From NCBI GenBank assembly GCA_944474755.1, contig OX104119.1, positions 45,533,927 to 45,597,926 on the forward strand: a DNA stretch of 64,000 nucleotides, written 5' to 3'. The notes beneath the pieces are model-generated. The model made no database searches, was not told where the DNA came from, and saw nothing but the letters and a program-made list of their open reading frames with translations. This document shows, one piece after another, positions 9,452-21,699 of this stretch. Every line of letters starts with the position of its first letter. Positions within the stretch are counted from its first letter, which is position 1. The stretch comes from Limnoperna fortunei. Its lineage: Eukaryota; Mollusca; Bivalvia; Mytilida; Modiolidae. The position numbers and the translations under genes were made by a program.

Positions 9452-11662
9452 AGTATTGAAACTGAAAGAGTAGCTGAAGCTTTGGTTGATATATTTTCCA
9501 GGGTGGGGGTTCCCCAAGAAATGTTAACAGATATGGGAAGTCAGTTTACGTCAACTCTGATGACGGAAGTTAGTAGACTTATTTCTCTTAGACAGTTGTC
9601 TACAACTGCATATCACCCTATGTGTAATGGGCTAGTTGAACGTTTCAACGGCAGTCTTAAGCAGATGCTAAAACGAATTTGCAATGAACGTCTAAAGGAT
9701 TGGGATAGGTATTTGAACCCATTACTTTTTGCATATAGAGAAGTTCCACAAGAAAGTTTAAGGTTTTCACCGTTTGAACTAGTTTATGGGAGAACAGTAA
9801 GGGGACCTATGACAATTTTGAAAGAACTATGGACGAAAGAAATTGAGGATCCAGAGGTAAAGACTACATATCAGTATGTTATCGATTTGCGAGACAGAAT
9901 AGAATCTACTTGCGAACTTACGAGACAAAATTTGGTAAGTGCTTCAAAGAAACAAGCGAGGTATTATAATAAGTCTGCAAAACAGAGAAATATGAAGGTA
10001 GGTGATAAAGTTCTCATATTGTTGCCTACAGACAACAATAAACTTTTAATGCAATGGAAAGGACCGTACAACATTGTAGAGAAACTCGGTAACGTAGACT
10101 ACAAAATTGAGCTGAAGGGTAAAGTGAAAACTTTTCATGCCAACTTGTTGAAAAAATATGTTGATAGGATAAAGTTGAGTACTGCAGTGGTCAGTAAAGA
10201 AACTGAGCAGTTCGAAGAAGCAAATGATCTAGATGAGTTACCGTTTGTAAGTGCAGATGAAGGTCCAGATCAGGTGGATGTGAATATAGAATTGTCTGCA
10301 AGTCAAATGTGTCAGGTAAGAGAATTGTTAAAGTCATTTTCTGATGTATTTACTGATCGACCGGGATGCACGGATATAATGGAGCATGAAATTAAATTGT
10401 CCACGGAGACACCGATTCGAATGAAACCGTATCCGATACCATATAGTATGATAGATACTGTAAATACGGAAGTAAGTAAAATGTTAGATCTAGGGGTAAT
10501 AGAACCCTCTACTAGTCCTTTCTCATCACCAATTGTAATTGTGAGAAAGAAAGACAATACCAACAGGTTTTGTATAGACTTTAGAGCCTTAAATAGTAAA
10601 ACAGTTTTTGATGCAGAACCAATGCCGAATGCCGAAGACATGTTTGCTAAGTTAGCAGGGCATAAGTACTTTTCACGATTAGATTTATCTAGAGGTTATT
10701 GGCAGCTCCCTTTATCAGAAGAATCAAAAGATAAAACTAGTTTTCAGACCCCAAAGGGTCTATTTCGATTCACACGTATGCCTTTTGGACTTGTTACGGC
10801 GCCAGCCTCATTTTCAAGATTAATGCGTAAGTTACTGAAAGATATGGACAATGTCGACAACTTTATTGATGATATCATTATTTTTGCAGTAACATTCGAG
10901 CAACATTTGCAGGTATTGCATGAACTACTTGTAAGACTACGTAAGGCAAATCTCACAGCTCGACCAAGTAAATGTTCAATTGGGTATACCAGTCTGGAAT
11001 GTCTAGGACATGTGATCGGAGAGAATAAACTGAAACCACACCCGGACAAGGTAAAATCAATGATAGATGCACCAAGACCAGTAACGAAGAAACAGGTAAG
11101 GTCATTTTTAGGCTTATTGGGGTTTTATAGGAAATTTATTCCAAATTTTGCTAGTGCAGCATTGCCTTTAACAGATCTTACTAAGAAGGGTCAACCCAAC
11201 ACCGTTGTTTGGGAAGATATTCATGAAAAATCATTTCAGACATTGAAGCATGCATTAATAAAATTTCCTATTCTGAAGTTGCCAGATGTAACGCAACAAT
11301 TTATTCTTATGACCGATGCGGCAGATAAGGGTATTGGAGCAGTACTGATGCAGGTTGAAGATGGTATTAAATTACCCGTAGCTTATGCAAGTCGAAAACT
11401 CAAGACGAGTGAAATAGCTTATTCGACTATAGAGAAGGAATGTTTAGCTATAGTCTGGGCTATACAGAAGTACCAGAAATACTTGTATGGTACAGAATTT
11501 ATTCTGGAAACAGATCATCAACCGTTAATGTATTTGAATAAAGGTAAAATAGCCAACGCCAGACTTATGAGGTGGGCTCTGCTTTTGCAACCTTATAGAT
11601 TTCGTATAGTACCAATAAAAGGTAAGGATAATGTAGTAGCAGATTACTTGAGTAGAATATAG
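9452..11662 (+). CDS. Integrase C-terminal part, reverse transcriptase and RNase H
   Basis: Same frame as the preceding ORF, with no obvious natural start. Integrase catalytic residues D756 (TDMGSQF) and E792 (LVERFNG) have exactly 35 residues between them (DD35E). A GPY/F module follows (MQWKGPYNIVEKLGNVDYKI). RT begins near EHEIKL with blocks PFSSPIVIVRKKD, RFCIDFRALN, YFSRLDLSRGYWQLPL, TRMPFGLVTAPASF and the catalytic F-I-D-D (Asp codons 10868-10873). RNase H has MTDAADKGIGAVL, TIEKECLAIVWA and LETDHQPL. It ends in DYLSRI. Integrase before RT is the notable feature. No chromodomain seen. Confidence 0.95.
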   Translation, partial: SIETERVAEALVDIFSRVGVPQEMLTDMGSQFTSTLMTEVSRLISLRQLSTTAYHPMCNGLVERFNGSLKQMLKRICNERLKDWDRYLNPLLFAYREVPQESLRFSPFELVYGRTVRGPMTILKELWTKEIEDPEVKTTYQYVIDLRDRIESTCELTRQNLVSASKKQARYYNKSAKQRNMKVGDKVLILLPTDNNKLLMQWKGPYNIVEKLGNVDYKIELKGKVKTFHANLLKKYVDRIKLSTAVVSKETEQFEEANDLDELPFVSADEGPDQVDVNIELSASQMCQVRELLKSFSDVFTDRPGCTDIMEHEIKLSTETPIRMKPYPIPYSMIDTVNTEVSKMLDLGVIEPSTSPFSSPIVIVRKKDNTNRFCIDFRALNSKTVFDAEPMPNAEDMFAKLAGHKYFSRLDLSRGYWQLPLSEESKDKTSFQTPKGLFRFTRMPFGLVTAPASFSRLMRKLLKDMDNVDNFIDDIIIFAVTFEQHLQVLHELLVRLRKANLTARPSKCSIGYTSLECLGHVIGENKLKPHPDKVKSMIDAPRPVTKKQVRSFLGLLGFYRKFIPNFASAALPLTDLTKKGQPNTVVWEDIHEKSFQTLKHALIKFPILKLPDVTQQFILMTDAADKGIGAVLMQVEDGIKLPVAYASRKLKTSEIAYSTIEKECLAIVWAIQKYQKYLYGTEFILETDHQPLMYLNKGKIANARLMRWALLLQPYRFRIVPIKGKDNVVADYLSRI

Positions 11663-12138
11663 AGTTCGAAAGTAATTACCGTCGAGAAATATTTAGTCAG
11701 TATATATATACCGTAGTTCTAGTATTAGTATTTCATGTGTAATTACTTGTTTGATAAGACTGGAGAAAGAGTAAGTATGTCATTATTGGAGTTTAGAATG
11801 TGTTTTTTTTTTTTTTTTGGAGATATAATCGGGATGTTGTGGGTAGGTCATGTCGTGCAAACCTTTGTAAGGTAATAAGTCGCTTCGACCTATTAAAGAT
11901 CCATGCACACCTAGTAGGTGAGTATTGTCAGTTGTACACCGTGAGTCAGTTAGTTTTTCTTTGGATGGACTTGGGTTGCAGCTGGCAACGGTCACGATTG
12001 TATCGAGAGATAGGTCAGATAATAGTCTTGAGAGTTGTAAATAATAATTTTGTGAGTTGTAAATAGTAATTTTGAGTATGTAAAAAAAAAAAGTTACGTA
12101 AATTGTGTAAACACAATTTCAGTACTTCGTACTTCCTC
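11663..12138 (+). other. 3' untranslated region of the LTR element
   Basis: No ORF of interest. Contains an 18-nt T run (about 11801-11818) and short repeats GAGTTGTAAATA(A/G)TAATTTTG near 12031-12075. Confidence 0.7.
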
Positions 12139-12151
12139 GGAAGGGAGGAAA
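12139..12151 (+). promoter_or_regulatory. Polypurine tract
   Basis: GGAAGGGAGGAAA lies directly against the 3' LTR, the expected site of plus-strand priming. Confidence 0.9.
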
Positions 12152-13317
12152 TGTCACGAGGTGACTTTATAATTTAATTATTAAAGAAAATTATGCTGGT
12201 CATTCTTTTTAACGTGATGAGAGGTCGTCAGTGCCTCAGATCGCTAGTACGGATCAGGTAGACTCCAGTGTATAGGTTGTCCTTAGTTCACATGTGTGAC
12301 GGTGAGAGGAAACCGGTTTAGTAGATTTTCGCTCACCTGGTCAGTATAAAAGGAACGACCTGCCGATACGACAGTCAATGAGCAGAGGAGTGTCCACTGG
12401 AAGTCGAGGTAAGACGCAATTTAATATTTTATTTATTAAAGCATTTGATTTGCTCACTATGTGTAACTATATTTTGTTTTAAAGTTGTTCTGCTTTCACG
12501 TAAACTGATAATTCACAGAGAATGGGTAAACTTTATCACAAATACTTTGCGTTGTATAAAAGTGTCACGGAAGATGAGACCGTAAATAAAATTCACTCGT
12601 ATATTTATAATTAAGTACACAATTATCGTATTATTGTAAAGCGGTTTATAATTTCATGTATCACGTTAGTGCGTGAACACTTTTCACCACTATTGTTCAA
12701 GTGGATATTTAAATGCGATATACACATATATAACAATGTAGTAGTACGACAAGCCAATATTGTCATGAATTAGTATATTATTTTCCCAATAACAGTATAA
12801 CATGTTGTAAACAGGTCAACATTTGAATGAGTTAGTGTAGTACAAAATATGTAAACAAATTGTAATAATGGAAGGGCAAGCCAATACCTGCTGTAAATAT
12901 GTAGTATATGTATATTCAGATAAATATTTTGTATCTTGTAGTTTAACATCATAAGTAATTGCTCATTCTTACAAATACCATCGAGTAACCAGTGTAAATG
13001 CCATCGAGTAACCGGTGTAGTAATTAGTAGTGGTAACCGGTGTGTAGTAATCAGTAACAGTAATCAGTGTAGTAGCCGATGTAGTAATCAGTAACAGTAA
13101 TCAGTATAGCAACTAGTAAATGGATCCAGGAGGAAACCGGTGTAATGGTGACAAAGTGGAGAACAGGGTGGAAAAGTAGAACTGTATAAGGTGTTGTTGA
13201 GACAATGTCTATAACTTTGTAAATAGTATATATTTTGTGTATATATCTATGTTTATTGTTGTATTAAATTATGTATATATTGAGTGTCCCTTCTTATGCC
13301 ACTAGCCATCCGTGACA
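12152..13317 (+). repeat. 3' LTR (1166 bp)
   Basis: Aligns over its full length with 5587-6789. Differences seen by eye: four substitutions (in the GATGAG-GGTCG, GGAACG-CCTG, GATTT-CTCAC and TTTGTG-ATATA contexts) and lack of one 37-bp minisatellite unit. Its TATAAAAGG box is at 12345-12353. Confidence 0.97.
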
Positions 13318-13322
13318 GATAA
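13318..13322. repeat. Target site duplication GATAA (right)
   Basis: Identical to 5582-5586. Removing one copy and the element restores continuity of the host LINE. Confidence 0.95.
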
Positions 13323-13543
13323 TGATTTTATTGGAAATATCAAACAAGGTTGTGGTATTCCTATCATATACGAAGAAGTTCTAAACTTACTAGGTGATTA
13401 TAATCTGTCTCAAATGGTTACTGAAAATACAAGAAAAGATAACATTACTGACTTATTCCTCACTTCAAATCATACATTAATAGATTCAGCAACACTTCAT
13501 TCAGGCATTTCAGACCACGGTTATTCACAGTTACTGCTGATTT
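13323..13543 (+). pseudogene. LINE endonuclease, C-terminal part
   Basis: This resumes the reading interrupted at 5586. DFIGNIKQG follows directly on SWDN when the LTR element and one GATAA copy are left out. NITDLFLTSNHTLI and the HSGISDHG motif are the usual C-terminal blocks of APE endonucleases in LINEs; the SDH histidine is catalytic in the family. The frame ends at a stop at 13541-13543, and 13544-13954 is degraded linker with short in-frame pieces such as KIRSKFYLPWITEEIKRLI. Confidence 0.75.
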
Positions 13544-13954
13544 AAAACCAAAAATAATACAACAGCTTCCCAGAAATATTACAGGAAAGCAAGCTAGACT
13601 AAATTTCGTAAATTTATGGAAATAGAAAAAGAGTTATTACGCTATGTCATTCCCAAAACTTATCTCTTGAAATAATATAGGAAGAACTCTAGTTGGCTAT
13701 CGATACAGGGATTTCTAAATACATGCCAGTAAGGAAAATAAGGTCAAAGTTTTACCTTCCATGGATCACAGAGGAAATTAAAAGACTAATTCGCAAAATT
13801 CTCAACAACAAAAATATGCAGCTTATTAAAAGCTGCAAAACAAGATTTGCTTGGTATACCTCCCTTGTTTGATCAATTCACTGGCACCACCGTTAGCGAC
13901 AACTAAAGTAAAGCACATCTTCTCAGCAATCAGTTCAAATCATTCTTCACCATT

Positions 13955-14823
13955 ATGTCTCCAGTTTCATTACCACAATTATGTAACTCAACCCTCATAA
14001 ACATGAACATAAATCGTAAATATCCTCAAATGTCTGAAATTAATATTGACTTAAAAGGGATTATAAAACTCCTTGGTAATCTTAAACCTGACAAAGCGGC
14101 TGGCTCAGACAGTATTAAACCCCTTGTACTGAAGGAACTAAAACTTCAAATTGCTCCAATATTCTGTTTCAAAAGTCACTTATTACCGGTAAACTACCAA
14201 TGGAATGGAAGTCTGCGAATGTCACACCTCTTTTTAAGAAAAGTGTTAAAAGCGATCCATCAAACTATAGACCGATTTCCTTAACGTGCATACTTTGTAA
14301 AACACTAGAACACATTATTGCCTCCAACCTTTCGGACCAATGTAAACGACACAATATTCTTTATGACTCAGAACACGGTTTTCGTAAACGTAGATCGTGC
14401 GAAACACAACTGATACAACTTGTTGACCTCAACACAGGACAACATACTGACCTAATATTGCTAGATTTTAGCAAAGCTTTAGATAAAGTAAGTCATCTGA
14501 AACTACTTTACAAACTGCAGGAACATGGAGTAGATCAACGCACAGTACAATTGATCAAAGCCTTTTTAATAGGTGGATCATATACTGTACTCCTTGATGG
14601 TGCTTATTCCAAGGAAGTACCAGTAATGCCAGTTGTGCCCCAGGGTTCCGTACTCGGCCCCCTAAATTTTCTACTCTATATAAATTACCTACCCAATCAT
14701 ATAAAATCCCAAATTCGCCTATTTACTGATGACACTGCAGTATACCTGGTCATCACAGATAATGCAGACTGTCTTGCCTTACAAAAAGATTTACAAACTT
14801 TAGAAGCTTGGAAGAAATTATAG
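13955..14823 (+). pseudogene. LINE reverse transcriptase core
   Basis: Recognisable RT blocks: LKPDKAAGSDSIKPLVLKEL (block 0/1), WKSANVTPLFKK and NYRPISLTCILCKTLEHII, EHGFRKRRSCETQL, LDFSKALDKVSH, VPQGSVLGPLNFLLYIN and the catalytic box F-T-D-D at 14722-14733. A frameshift near 14165 moves the reading into a second frame, and another near 14815 leads into the tail. The palm aspartates are present, so decay is by frameshifts rather than loss of the active site. RVT_1 family, CR1/Jockey style. Confidence 0.85.
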
Positions 14824-15524
14824 AAAATGGATTTCAACCCCGGAAAATGTCAGGTCCTAAACATTACCAAAACAAAAAGAAAATCAATTTTGGTAACAAA
14901 TTACATGGACATATTTTAGAAGTAGTACCCAGTGCAAAATATTTAGGCGTTGGTCTGTCAAGTGACTTGTCATATAATCAACACATTAACAGAATCACAC
15001 AAAATGCTAACAAAACTCTCGGCTTCCTACGCAGAAATATACCGTCTAAGAATCAGAAAATCCGCCAACTTGCATACACATCCCTAGTTAGACCGCAACT
15101 TGAATATGCGTCTACTGTTTGGTCACCCCACACAAACTGTAACATCAATAAAATTGAAATGATCCAACGATCCCGTTGGGTCAAAGGTCTATATTCCCAT
15201 TATGTCCGCGTGACAACTATGCTAAATGACCTAAAATGGCAGACTCTGGAATCCAGAAGATCAGCTGCTAGATCATGTATGTTCTTAAAAATTGTTTATG
15301 GTTTTGTTAAAATACCAGTCCAGCCCTACTTTGTACAACCATTGCGACGAACCAGGCATATGCATCCCCTCACATATAGACAGATTCATACTAAGATAAA
15401 TACATATAAATACTCATTTTTCCCGCAGACTGTTGTATTATGGAATCAGCTACAAACCACCGTCGTTCCGCAGCCTGATCCTGATCATTTCAGACAGGCA
15501 TTGAACAATCTAAACATTGCCTAG
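14808..15524 (+). pseudogene. LINE reverse transcriptase thumb and C-terminal region
   Basis: Contains AKYLGVGLSSDLSYNQHI, then NKTLGFLRRNI, RPQLEYASTVWSPH, IEMIQRSRWVKG and LKWQTLESRRSAARSCMFLK, the standard thumb and tail blocks of CR1/Jockey-group LINEs. It ends in QALNNLNIA and a stop at 15522-15524. It is one frame off the RT core, so a frameshift near 14815 separates them. The following ~280 bp is the 3' UTR, ending in an ATT-rich tail. Confidence 0.8.
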
Positions 15525-15810
15525 ATAGCCAAACACTGTTTTTATCCTGTTTTTACTCGTTATCAATTCCATTACTAAATCTAATTAAATTTCCCTGACT
15601 TCTTATTAACTAACAATAGTCCCCAGATGTATTCCTGTCATCTTTCATTGTTTTATCTTTTTTTTTGCACTGACGCGCACCTACTAGTAATACGTGAAAG
15701 GTGAGTCAAGCAGTATTTATAGATAAATGGATAGGTACAATGTCATTGGCCTGTCTTGTGCCATTATTATAATGTGCTTGGGTCAATAAAATTATTATAA
15801 TTATTATTAA

Positions 15811-18800
15811 TTTTCGTTAAAAAAATCATAAAATCCCTATGACACATCGTAAGTTACCATAAAGACTAGAGAAAAACGTATATCAATACTTATCTACTTC
15901 TACATATACAAGTCACATGCAACTATTATTTCCGGGGGTTGGGGTGGGAGTGTACAAATTTATTCATAAAATGCAATCATATTCATTTGTAAATTAAAGT
16001 TACAATACAACGTTGTGATAAGGTTACTCTATTGTTATTAAAATTACCAAAATCAATGTAATATGTCATTTGAATGATATATTTCGAGACCATTAAGCTT
16101 GAAGATAACAGATTGGCTGAAGCCGAAGTTAAATCGGCATTAGGTATAGAATCACATTTCACTCTAGCCACAACAACAATTTCACTCTTAAGCGGTACAT
16201 TGATTTCATTTTCGAAAACTAGCGGTCTTGAAGACTAAAATTTCTTATTTATGAAATTAAGGAAGCTTTTAATATCTTCTAAAAATTTCAAACTGATATA
16301 ACACCTGGATGAATATCAAGAACAACATAAAATTAAACACTACATGTGTGACCACCTATTTCAAAACTAACAATAATACCATCACTAATCTGTACACGCT
16401 AATACCAACTGCAGTAATAAATGTCTGTTCTCAAACAAAGTTTTCATTAATTATATTGATATCAGCTCCATAGTCAACTAAAGCATTGCATTTAATATGC
16501 TTTATCTTAAAATGCAAGTAATTTTATAATAAATTTAAAATTGACAGTTTGTCACTATCGTTACCTTTTAAATCCTACCCGCAGCGTAGCCCCATATACA
16601 ACTTGGCTTTTCAATTTCTTTTGTATTTTTACGACAGCCTGTCTTTCTATGTCCTAGAGGTCAACAATTGTGCCACATGATATTTTTTTATTGTTTTAAA
16701 AACAATGTTTCGAATCAGAGAAAGAATATACTTCTCGGTCTTCAATTTTCTTCCATTGTCGCAAGTCAAGTGTAAGAAACAGTACAATAAACAAGTATTA
16801 AAAAAATAAGAAATTAAAAAAGAATTAAAACCAATAATTAGTAATCCGAACCCAATAAAAACATGAGTGCACTCAGATGCTCCACACAAGTAAACAGTGC
16901 CTCCCTCTAATTAGACACCAGATTTTCCATAACGATCAACTAAGTCGTGATAACGGTCATAAAACTTCTGATGATCTGATCAGATGCCATCAATATGTGA
17001 AATAAATACCTTTTTTATAACTTACTGGTCAACAGCGGCGAGTGTTTGATCTAGAAAATAGGAATACCAATTTCACGACTTGTGAATTGTAAACATCATA
17101 TGCTATAACTGAACGAAAAGTTGACAATTAGTAAGTTGACTTCACCTCGCTTGTCATAATGTTTAGTTTGAGTCTATTCTTAGGAGAAGGTTTAGGTAAG
17201 AGATCGACTTGATTCGGTTGTGTCCTTAATCTCAAGTTCCCTCGGATAGATAAAATTTAAGTAGTCAATGAACCTTTTTCAGTTGCAAGATATCATCTGT
17301 ATTGCGGAAGGTAAATTAAGCGTAAATTAATACGATACGAGTAAAAAAAAAACGTATCGGCGAGCAAAGGAGCAAATTTTTACAAATTACCAATTGAAAC
17401 GCCTATAGTCTATTGAAAATTCGACCTCCAAACATGACATATATAGTGTCTATTAAAAAATCTAACATAAGACATATTTTTAAAATCTATTCTTGGATGT
17501 TGCATTATTGATAAGTGAGTTTTGTAATTTCTATACAGCGGGCACTCTTTTCAGGTTTTCTTAAAAACGCCTTTGACTAGATCTTTGAGTTTGGATTCAA
17601 GATGCATATCAGGGATGGTACTACACAGTGTAGAAATTTTTTTTATTGCTATTACATGTGGAAAGAGACCATTAACATAAGATGTCGACCAGGTCTTCCT
17701 TACTAATGCCACTCATTGAATAACATTTATCACATTATTTTTGATGGCCGGTTTTTACAGTTCAAAAAAGATTTGATAGAACACCTTGCAGATCCTGCTA
17801 TGTAACGCTGAATGTACGGATGTTTTGTGTATTTGTGTATCCAGTACAAGGATGTTAGATCGCAGTCATCCTCTTGGATAAGGAGACCAAATGAAGCCAA
17901 AACTTATTATGATTTTTGAGTATATCCTCTTTTGAAAGCATAGTTGGTGAGTAAGTAATGTAAGTAAGATCATTACATTGTGAAAAATCAAAACCGAATT
18001 CTTTTACCGAACAATATATATATGGTGATCAAACATATCTATTTTATACAAATAAAGTTCAAATAAATAATCATGAATACCTAACAGTTAAATGTTGGTC
18101 AATGATAGAAATGTACGCAAATCGCAAAAATTTAAGTATTTTTTACCTTTAAAAGCAACTGTACAATTCTATCTGTAGCTGGGGTAATTGTTTTTCTGAA
18201 AATATGGCATATTAATTTTTTGTATTGATTGTGGTATTATTAAGTAAAACAAACCGAAGTAGATACTAGCAAAGCACAGGCTGCTATTTCATTGAGCTAG
18301 AGAAAGCGTTCGATAAGTTAACTCTTAAAGATCAGCCCATTCCTCACATCTTCTACAACCTCCTAATGTACGATGCTATGGAGATGTACAAAAATATATG
18401 ATAATTTATGCCACAAAACTATAAATTCAGAAAATGTGACATTTATCCATTGAAGTCTGACATTATTAAAGACATAATTTTGAAACCTTGAAAAGAGTGG
18501 AAGTACATGTACACACGTAAATCAAAGAAAAGTTTAGAGAGTCAGGTTAGTGTGAAGACGTAGAAAGAAAAGTTGGCAAGGAAAAGGAAGCAAAGTTGTA
18601 AAAGGAAGAGTGGAAAGAAAGGGAAAGTACAAGTGGGGGCATTTAATTTCTTGCACAAAAGTGAGAGTTTTGAGGCATGGTGATACCTTTTTGTGTATAA
18701 ATTATGAAAATTAAATAGATATGAAATAAAAAAAATAATTTCTGTAACTTTTCAATTTTAATTCTGTCAAACTCCAAAAATAGAAAATATAAGAATCAGT

Positions 18801-20526
18801 CTCATTTTTCATTAGATATAAGTTCTTGAGCATTACATTTTCTTCAAGCTCATTATAAAATTATATAATTTTTTTCCTTGAATATATTTTATTGCAGTTT
18901 TAAAAAAATATTGTGCTTTCTGCTTACATAGTCAAAAAATAGAAACATATCATGTGACCGATTTTAAGTCACATGAGATCGCCGCCATTTAAATTTTCAA
19001 TATCAACAAATAGGCCATTTACCGGTTTTACTACATGGAAAGTCTATTTATAATACTAAAGGAATACTGATGAGAAATTAAGAAAACAAATAAACATGTG
19101 AACAAATAAGCACAAAGCCGATTTGGAATGAAAAAATATAAATAAGCTTAGGTGACCGACTTTACGATACACGAGGATATACATAACGTCAATTGTAAGG
19201 TTCAGTTTGAATTTTTTTTTTATCAACTTCTCCCAAATTTATGTCATCTCAATGAAATCTTTAAGTGAAAACTACATTTTTCACATCGATTAATTCAGGG
19301 TCATAATGGGATTGTCCCCTGTTTTTGTAATGGAAGCGGGAGGTTTGGCTTGCCATATAATCTGGTTTAACGGACCATTTCTTTTGAAATATAACAAGTC
19401 AGGACCATTGTTGCAGTTGCAACGTTTTTGGATGTTGGTTTCGTACGTTCTTGGACTGATTTGTGGATTGTCTTTTTTTACAGTTTCTTTGGTATTTAGT
19501 ATTAGCTTCATTTAACCCTCATAAAAGGTATAAAACAGTTAGATTAAAGATTATGCATTTACCTGAACTTAAATAAAATTTCTTGTCTAACAGCACATAT
19601 CACATTGCATAGTTGCAAAATAATAATGTGGTGTGTGTGCTCGATCAAGTGTAAGCAAATATAATTTAAGTGCTGCATATACAATTTTGCATCTTCAATA
19701 GCCAAGGGTTACGATCCGGTGAAGATAAAAGTAGCGGATCGTAACTTTTGACTAGCGAATACGGCAATTTTTTGGTCGCAGCAATACGTGTTATTGACGC
19801 TTGTAGCAACTGTAACATCTGTTTACTTTCACAAATGTCAATTGTAGTAGAGATAGTTTGGTTTTTGGACACAATTCGTCTACATGTAAATAAATTTTCC
19901 ATATAGTCTAAAAAACAATGATGTTCTGCTTATGCTCAAAATTTAAAAGTTCTCATCAGTTATTGAATATTAATTACACATGTAAGAACTTTAGAACACA
20001 TAATCTGATCGTAAATTCTCTCAATCAGCCTTTTTATGCTGTCTATATAACGACATTACTGTATTAACCTTTACCAGAGGTTATTTTATCCATGAGTTCT
20101 AACACAGAAGTTGACATTTTAACTACTTTTTCAACCTCAATTAATTCAAGCAAATATCATCTTTATTTAAATAATATTGTTTTTTAATTGTATGTTGTTG
20201 TTTTAACACAATTACAAAATTTGTGTAATTGTTAAGCTGATGTAGTATATTCCTAATGCTATTAATACGTGCACTGTAATATTTTCTTTACATATTTTTA
20301 CTTACTCATGAAAACATATTATCTCGTCATTTGACATGTCATATATATTTCCAACATTTTTCACATATCTTAACTAACAATTTTTAAAAGGAATACCAAT
20401 AATAATGTTCAGGTAGGAATTTGTGTTAAGTGACTATGCAATAGTATATTTTATAAAGAAACATACATTTTATTTATATACATACGGGACAAACATAACT
20501 TGTTATTTTCACAGACTTGAAAATGT
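15811..20526. other. AT-rich DNA with no recognised gene
   Basis: Read on both strands. No TE protein motif, RNA gene or clear terminal repeat was found. The only local oddity is a compositionally richer ORF at 19290-19511, listed separately. Confidence 0.6.
19290..19511 (-). CDS. Possible small ORF or exon, unrecognised
   Basis: 73 codons with an ATG start preceded by an in-frame stop. The peptide is Asn/Pro rich with a CNCNNGPD motif and no hydrophobic segment. The opposite strand is also open for 69 codons. Base composition is visibly less AT-rich than the surrounding kilobases, which is the reason for noting it. It may be an exon remnant or chance. No family recognised. Confidence 0.15.
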   Translation of the reverse strand: MKLILNTKETVKKDNPQISPRTYETNIQKRCNCNNGPDLLYFKRNGPLNQIIWQAKPPASITKTGDNPIMTLN

Positions 20527-20778
20527 TTTTGTCACCTCGGTTCTGACTACTTTTCCTAAGTTTGATTTTTAAAGATAAAAGCAAAACATCAATGTAGAAT
20601 TGAAAATGCCATTTATTATCTAAATTACGAGAATATCATAAAAGAAAAACATCTAACAATGAACTACAAGTTATACAATAATCATGCAAAAATAAAACAT
20701 TTATGTGGGAAAATGCAAACAATATAAAAACTAAGGAAACGACTTTAAAAATCAAAGGTGAGGGGTAAAAATATAGCC
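20527..20778 (-). repeat. Split direct repeat B2 (outer)
   Basis: Outer copy of B1. The left edge of the element is placed at GTTTTTGTCACC, where similarity begins. Confidence 0.93.
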
Positions 20779-20871
20779 TATTGCACTTTAAAATACCAAA
20801 ATTGAGTAACTTGAAATTGTTACAAAAAGGCGTCACCAAACATAAAGAAATAACAAATAAGATTTGGGAGT

Positions 20872-21083
20872 GATGTTGGAAAAAATAGAGATCCTCGGGA
20901 TCAAAACTTTTCAAAAAACAATTATGGCTGCACTAACTTGACCAGTACTGATGCAAATGAATAATTAATTAGCATCACGTGACCTGACACCTAACGGTGA
21001 AAAGGTGAATAACAAGGTGGATAACTCCACACAAATTTCTCGTGCCAAAAATACATTTATATGACTATAAATTAAGTTTTTTG
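20872..21083 (-). repeat. Split direct repeat A2 (inner)
   Basis: Second copy of A1, abutting B1 on its right side. About 93 bp of non-repeated DNA (20779-20871) separates it from B2. Confidence 0.93.
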
Positions 21084-21331
21084 TCGCCTCGGTTCTGACG
21101 ACTTCTGCTAAGTTTGATTTTTAAAGATGAAAGCAAAACATCAATGTAGAATTGAAAATGTCATTTATTATCTAAATGACGAGAATGTCATACAAGAACA
21201 ATATCTAACAATGAACTACAAGTTATACAATAATCATGCAAAAATAAAACATTTATGTGGAAAAATGCAAAACAATATAAAAACTAAGAAAACGACTTTA
21301 AAAATCAAAGGTGAGGGGTAAAAATATAGCC
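21077..21331 (-). repeat. Split direct repeat B1
   Basis: ~250 bp, near-identical to 20527-20778 (TTTTGTC(G/A)CCTCGGTTCTGAC … GGGGTAAAAATATAGCC). The match ends sharply at TATAGCC. The ORF at 21127-21321 is repeat sequence. Confidence 0.93.
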
Positions 21332-21699
21332 AACATTTTTATACCATACTGGTAGAAAAATCCCCCACCCAGAAGGAGGAAGGAGTAATTTTACAGGTAT
21401 GATTTCATGATGAAACTACTTAACACTACACTTGTAGTTTCAACTCTGAAATATTAAAAACAGTAACTCGAAGTACCTTCGTTGACTTGACATATATAAC
21501 TTGCAATACAATTGCCAGTACATCTAAATCTACATGTGTACATGTAAAGATACATTTCATGCAAAGTAAGTTAACAGGTTTGGCAAATACTGAGAGCACA
21601 CAATATCAATGTATAAGTATTTCAACAGAGGAATTCAGCTAACAAATATATAAGCTATATAAAACAATGTTAACAGTTTAAAAGCTAATCAAAATAAAA

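Larger units (their letters stand above)
5587..13317 (+). mobile_element. Young Ty3/gypsy LTR retrotransposon, Gmr1-like domain order
   Basis: 7.7-kb element with LTRs starting TGTCACG and ending GTGACA, flanked on both sides by the 5-bp target duplication GATAA. It has a tRNA-Leu-type primer site, a polypurine tract and one long reading frame ordered gag, protease, integrase, reverse transcriptase, RNase H. Integrase before RT is the order of Ty1/copia, but RT, GPY/F module and protease are gypsy-like; that combination defines the Gmr1-like lineage first described in cod. LTRs differ by about four substitutions plus one 37-bp unit, so insertion was recent. The only visible lesion is an in-frame TAG. 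Confidence 0.95.
4760..15810 (+). mobile_element. CR1/Jockey-group LINE with 2A-like motif, split by an LTR element
   Basis: Coding pieces run in order: a 2A-like motif (4799-4822), a PHD-like finger, an APE endonuclease (up to 5586, resuming at 13323), reverse transcriptase (13955 to about 14823) and the C-terminal tail (to 15524). The 3' end is probably the TCAATAAAATTATTATAATT run near 15784-15810. The LTR element at 5587-13317 interrupts one endonuclease codon series, and the flanks line up again if it is ignored. Stops and frameshifts are frequent, so the copy is dead and much older than its insertion. Clade is assigned from motif style only. Confidence 0.8.
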
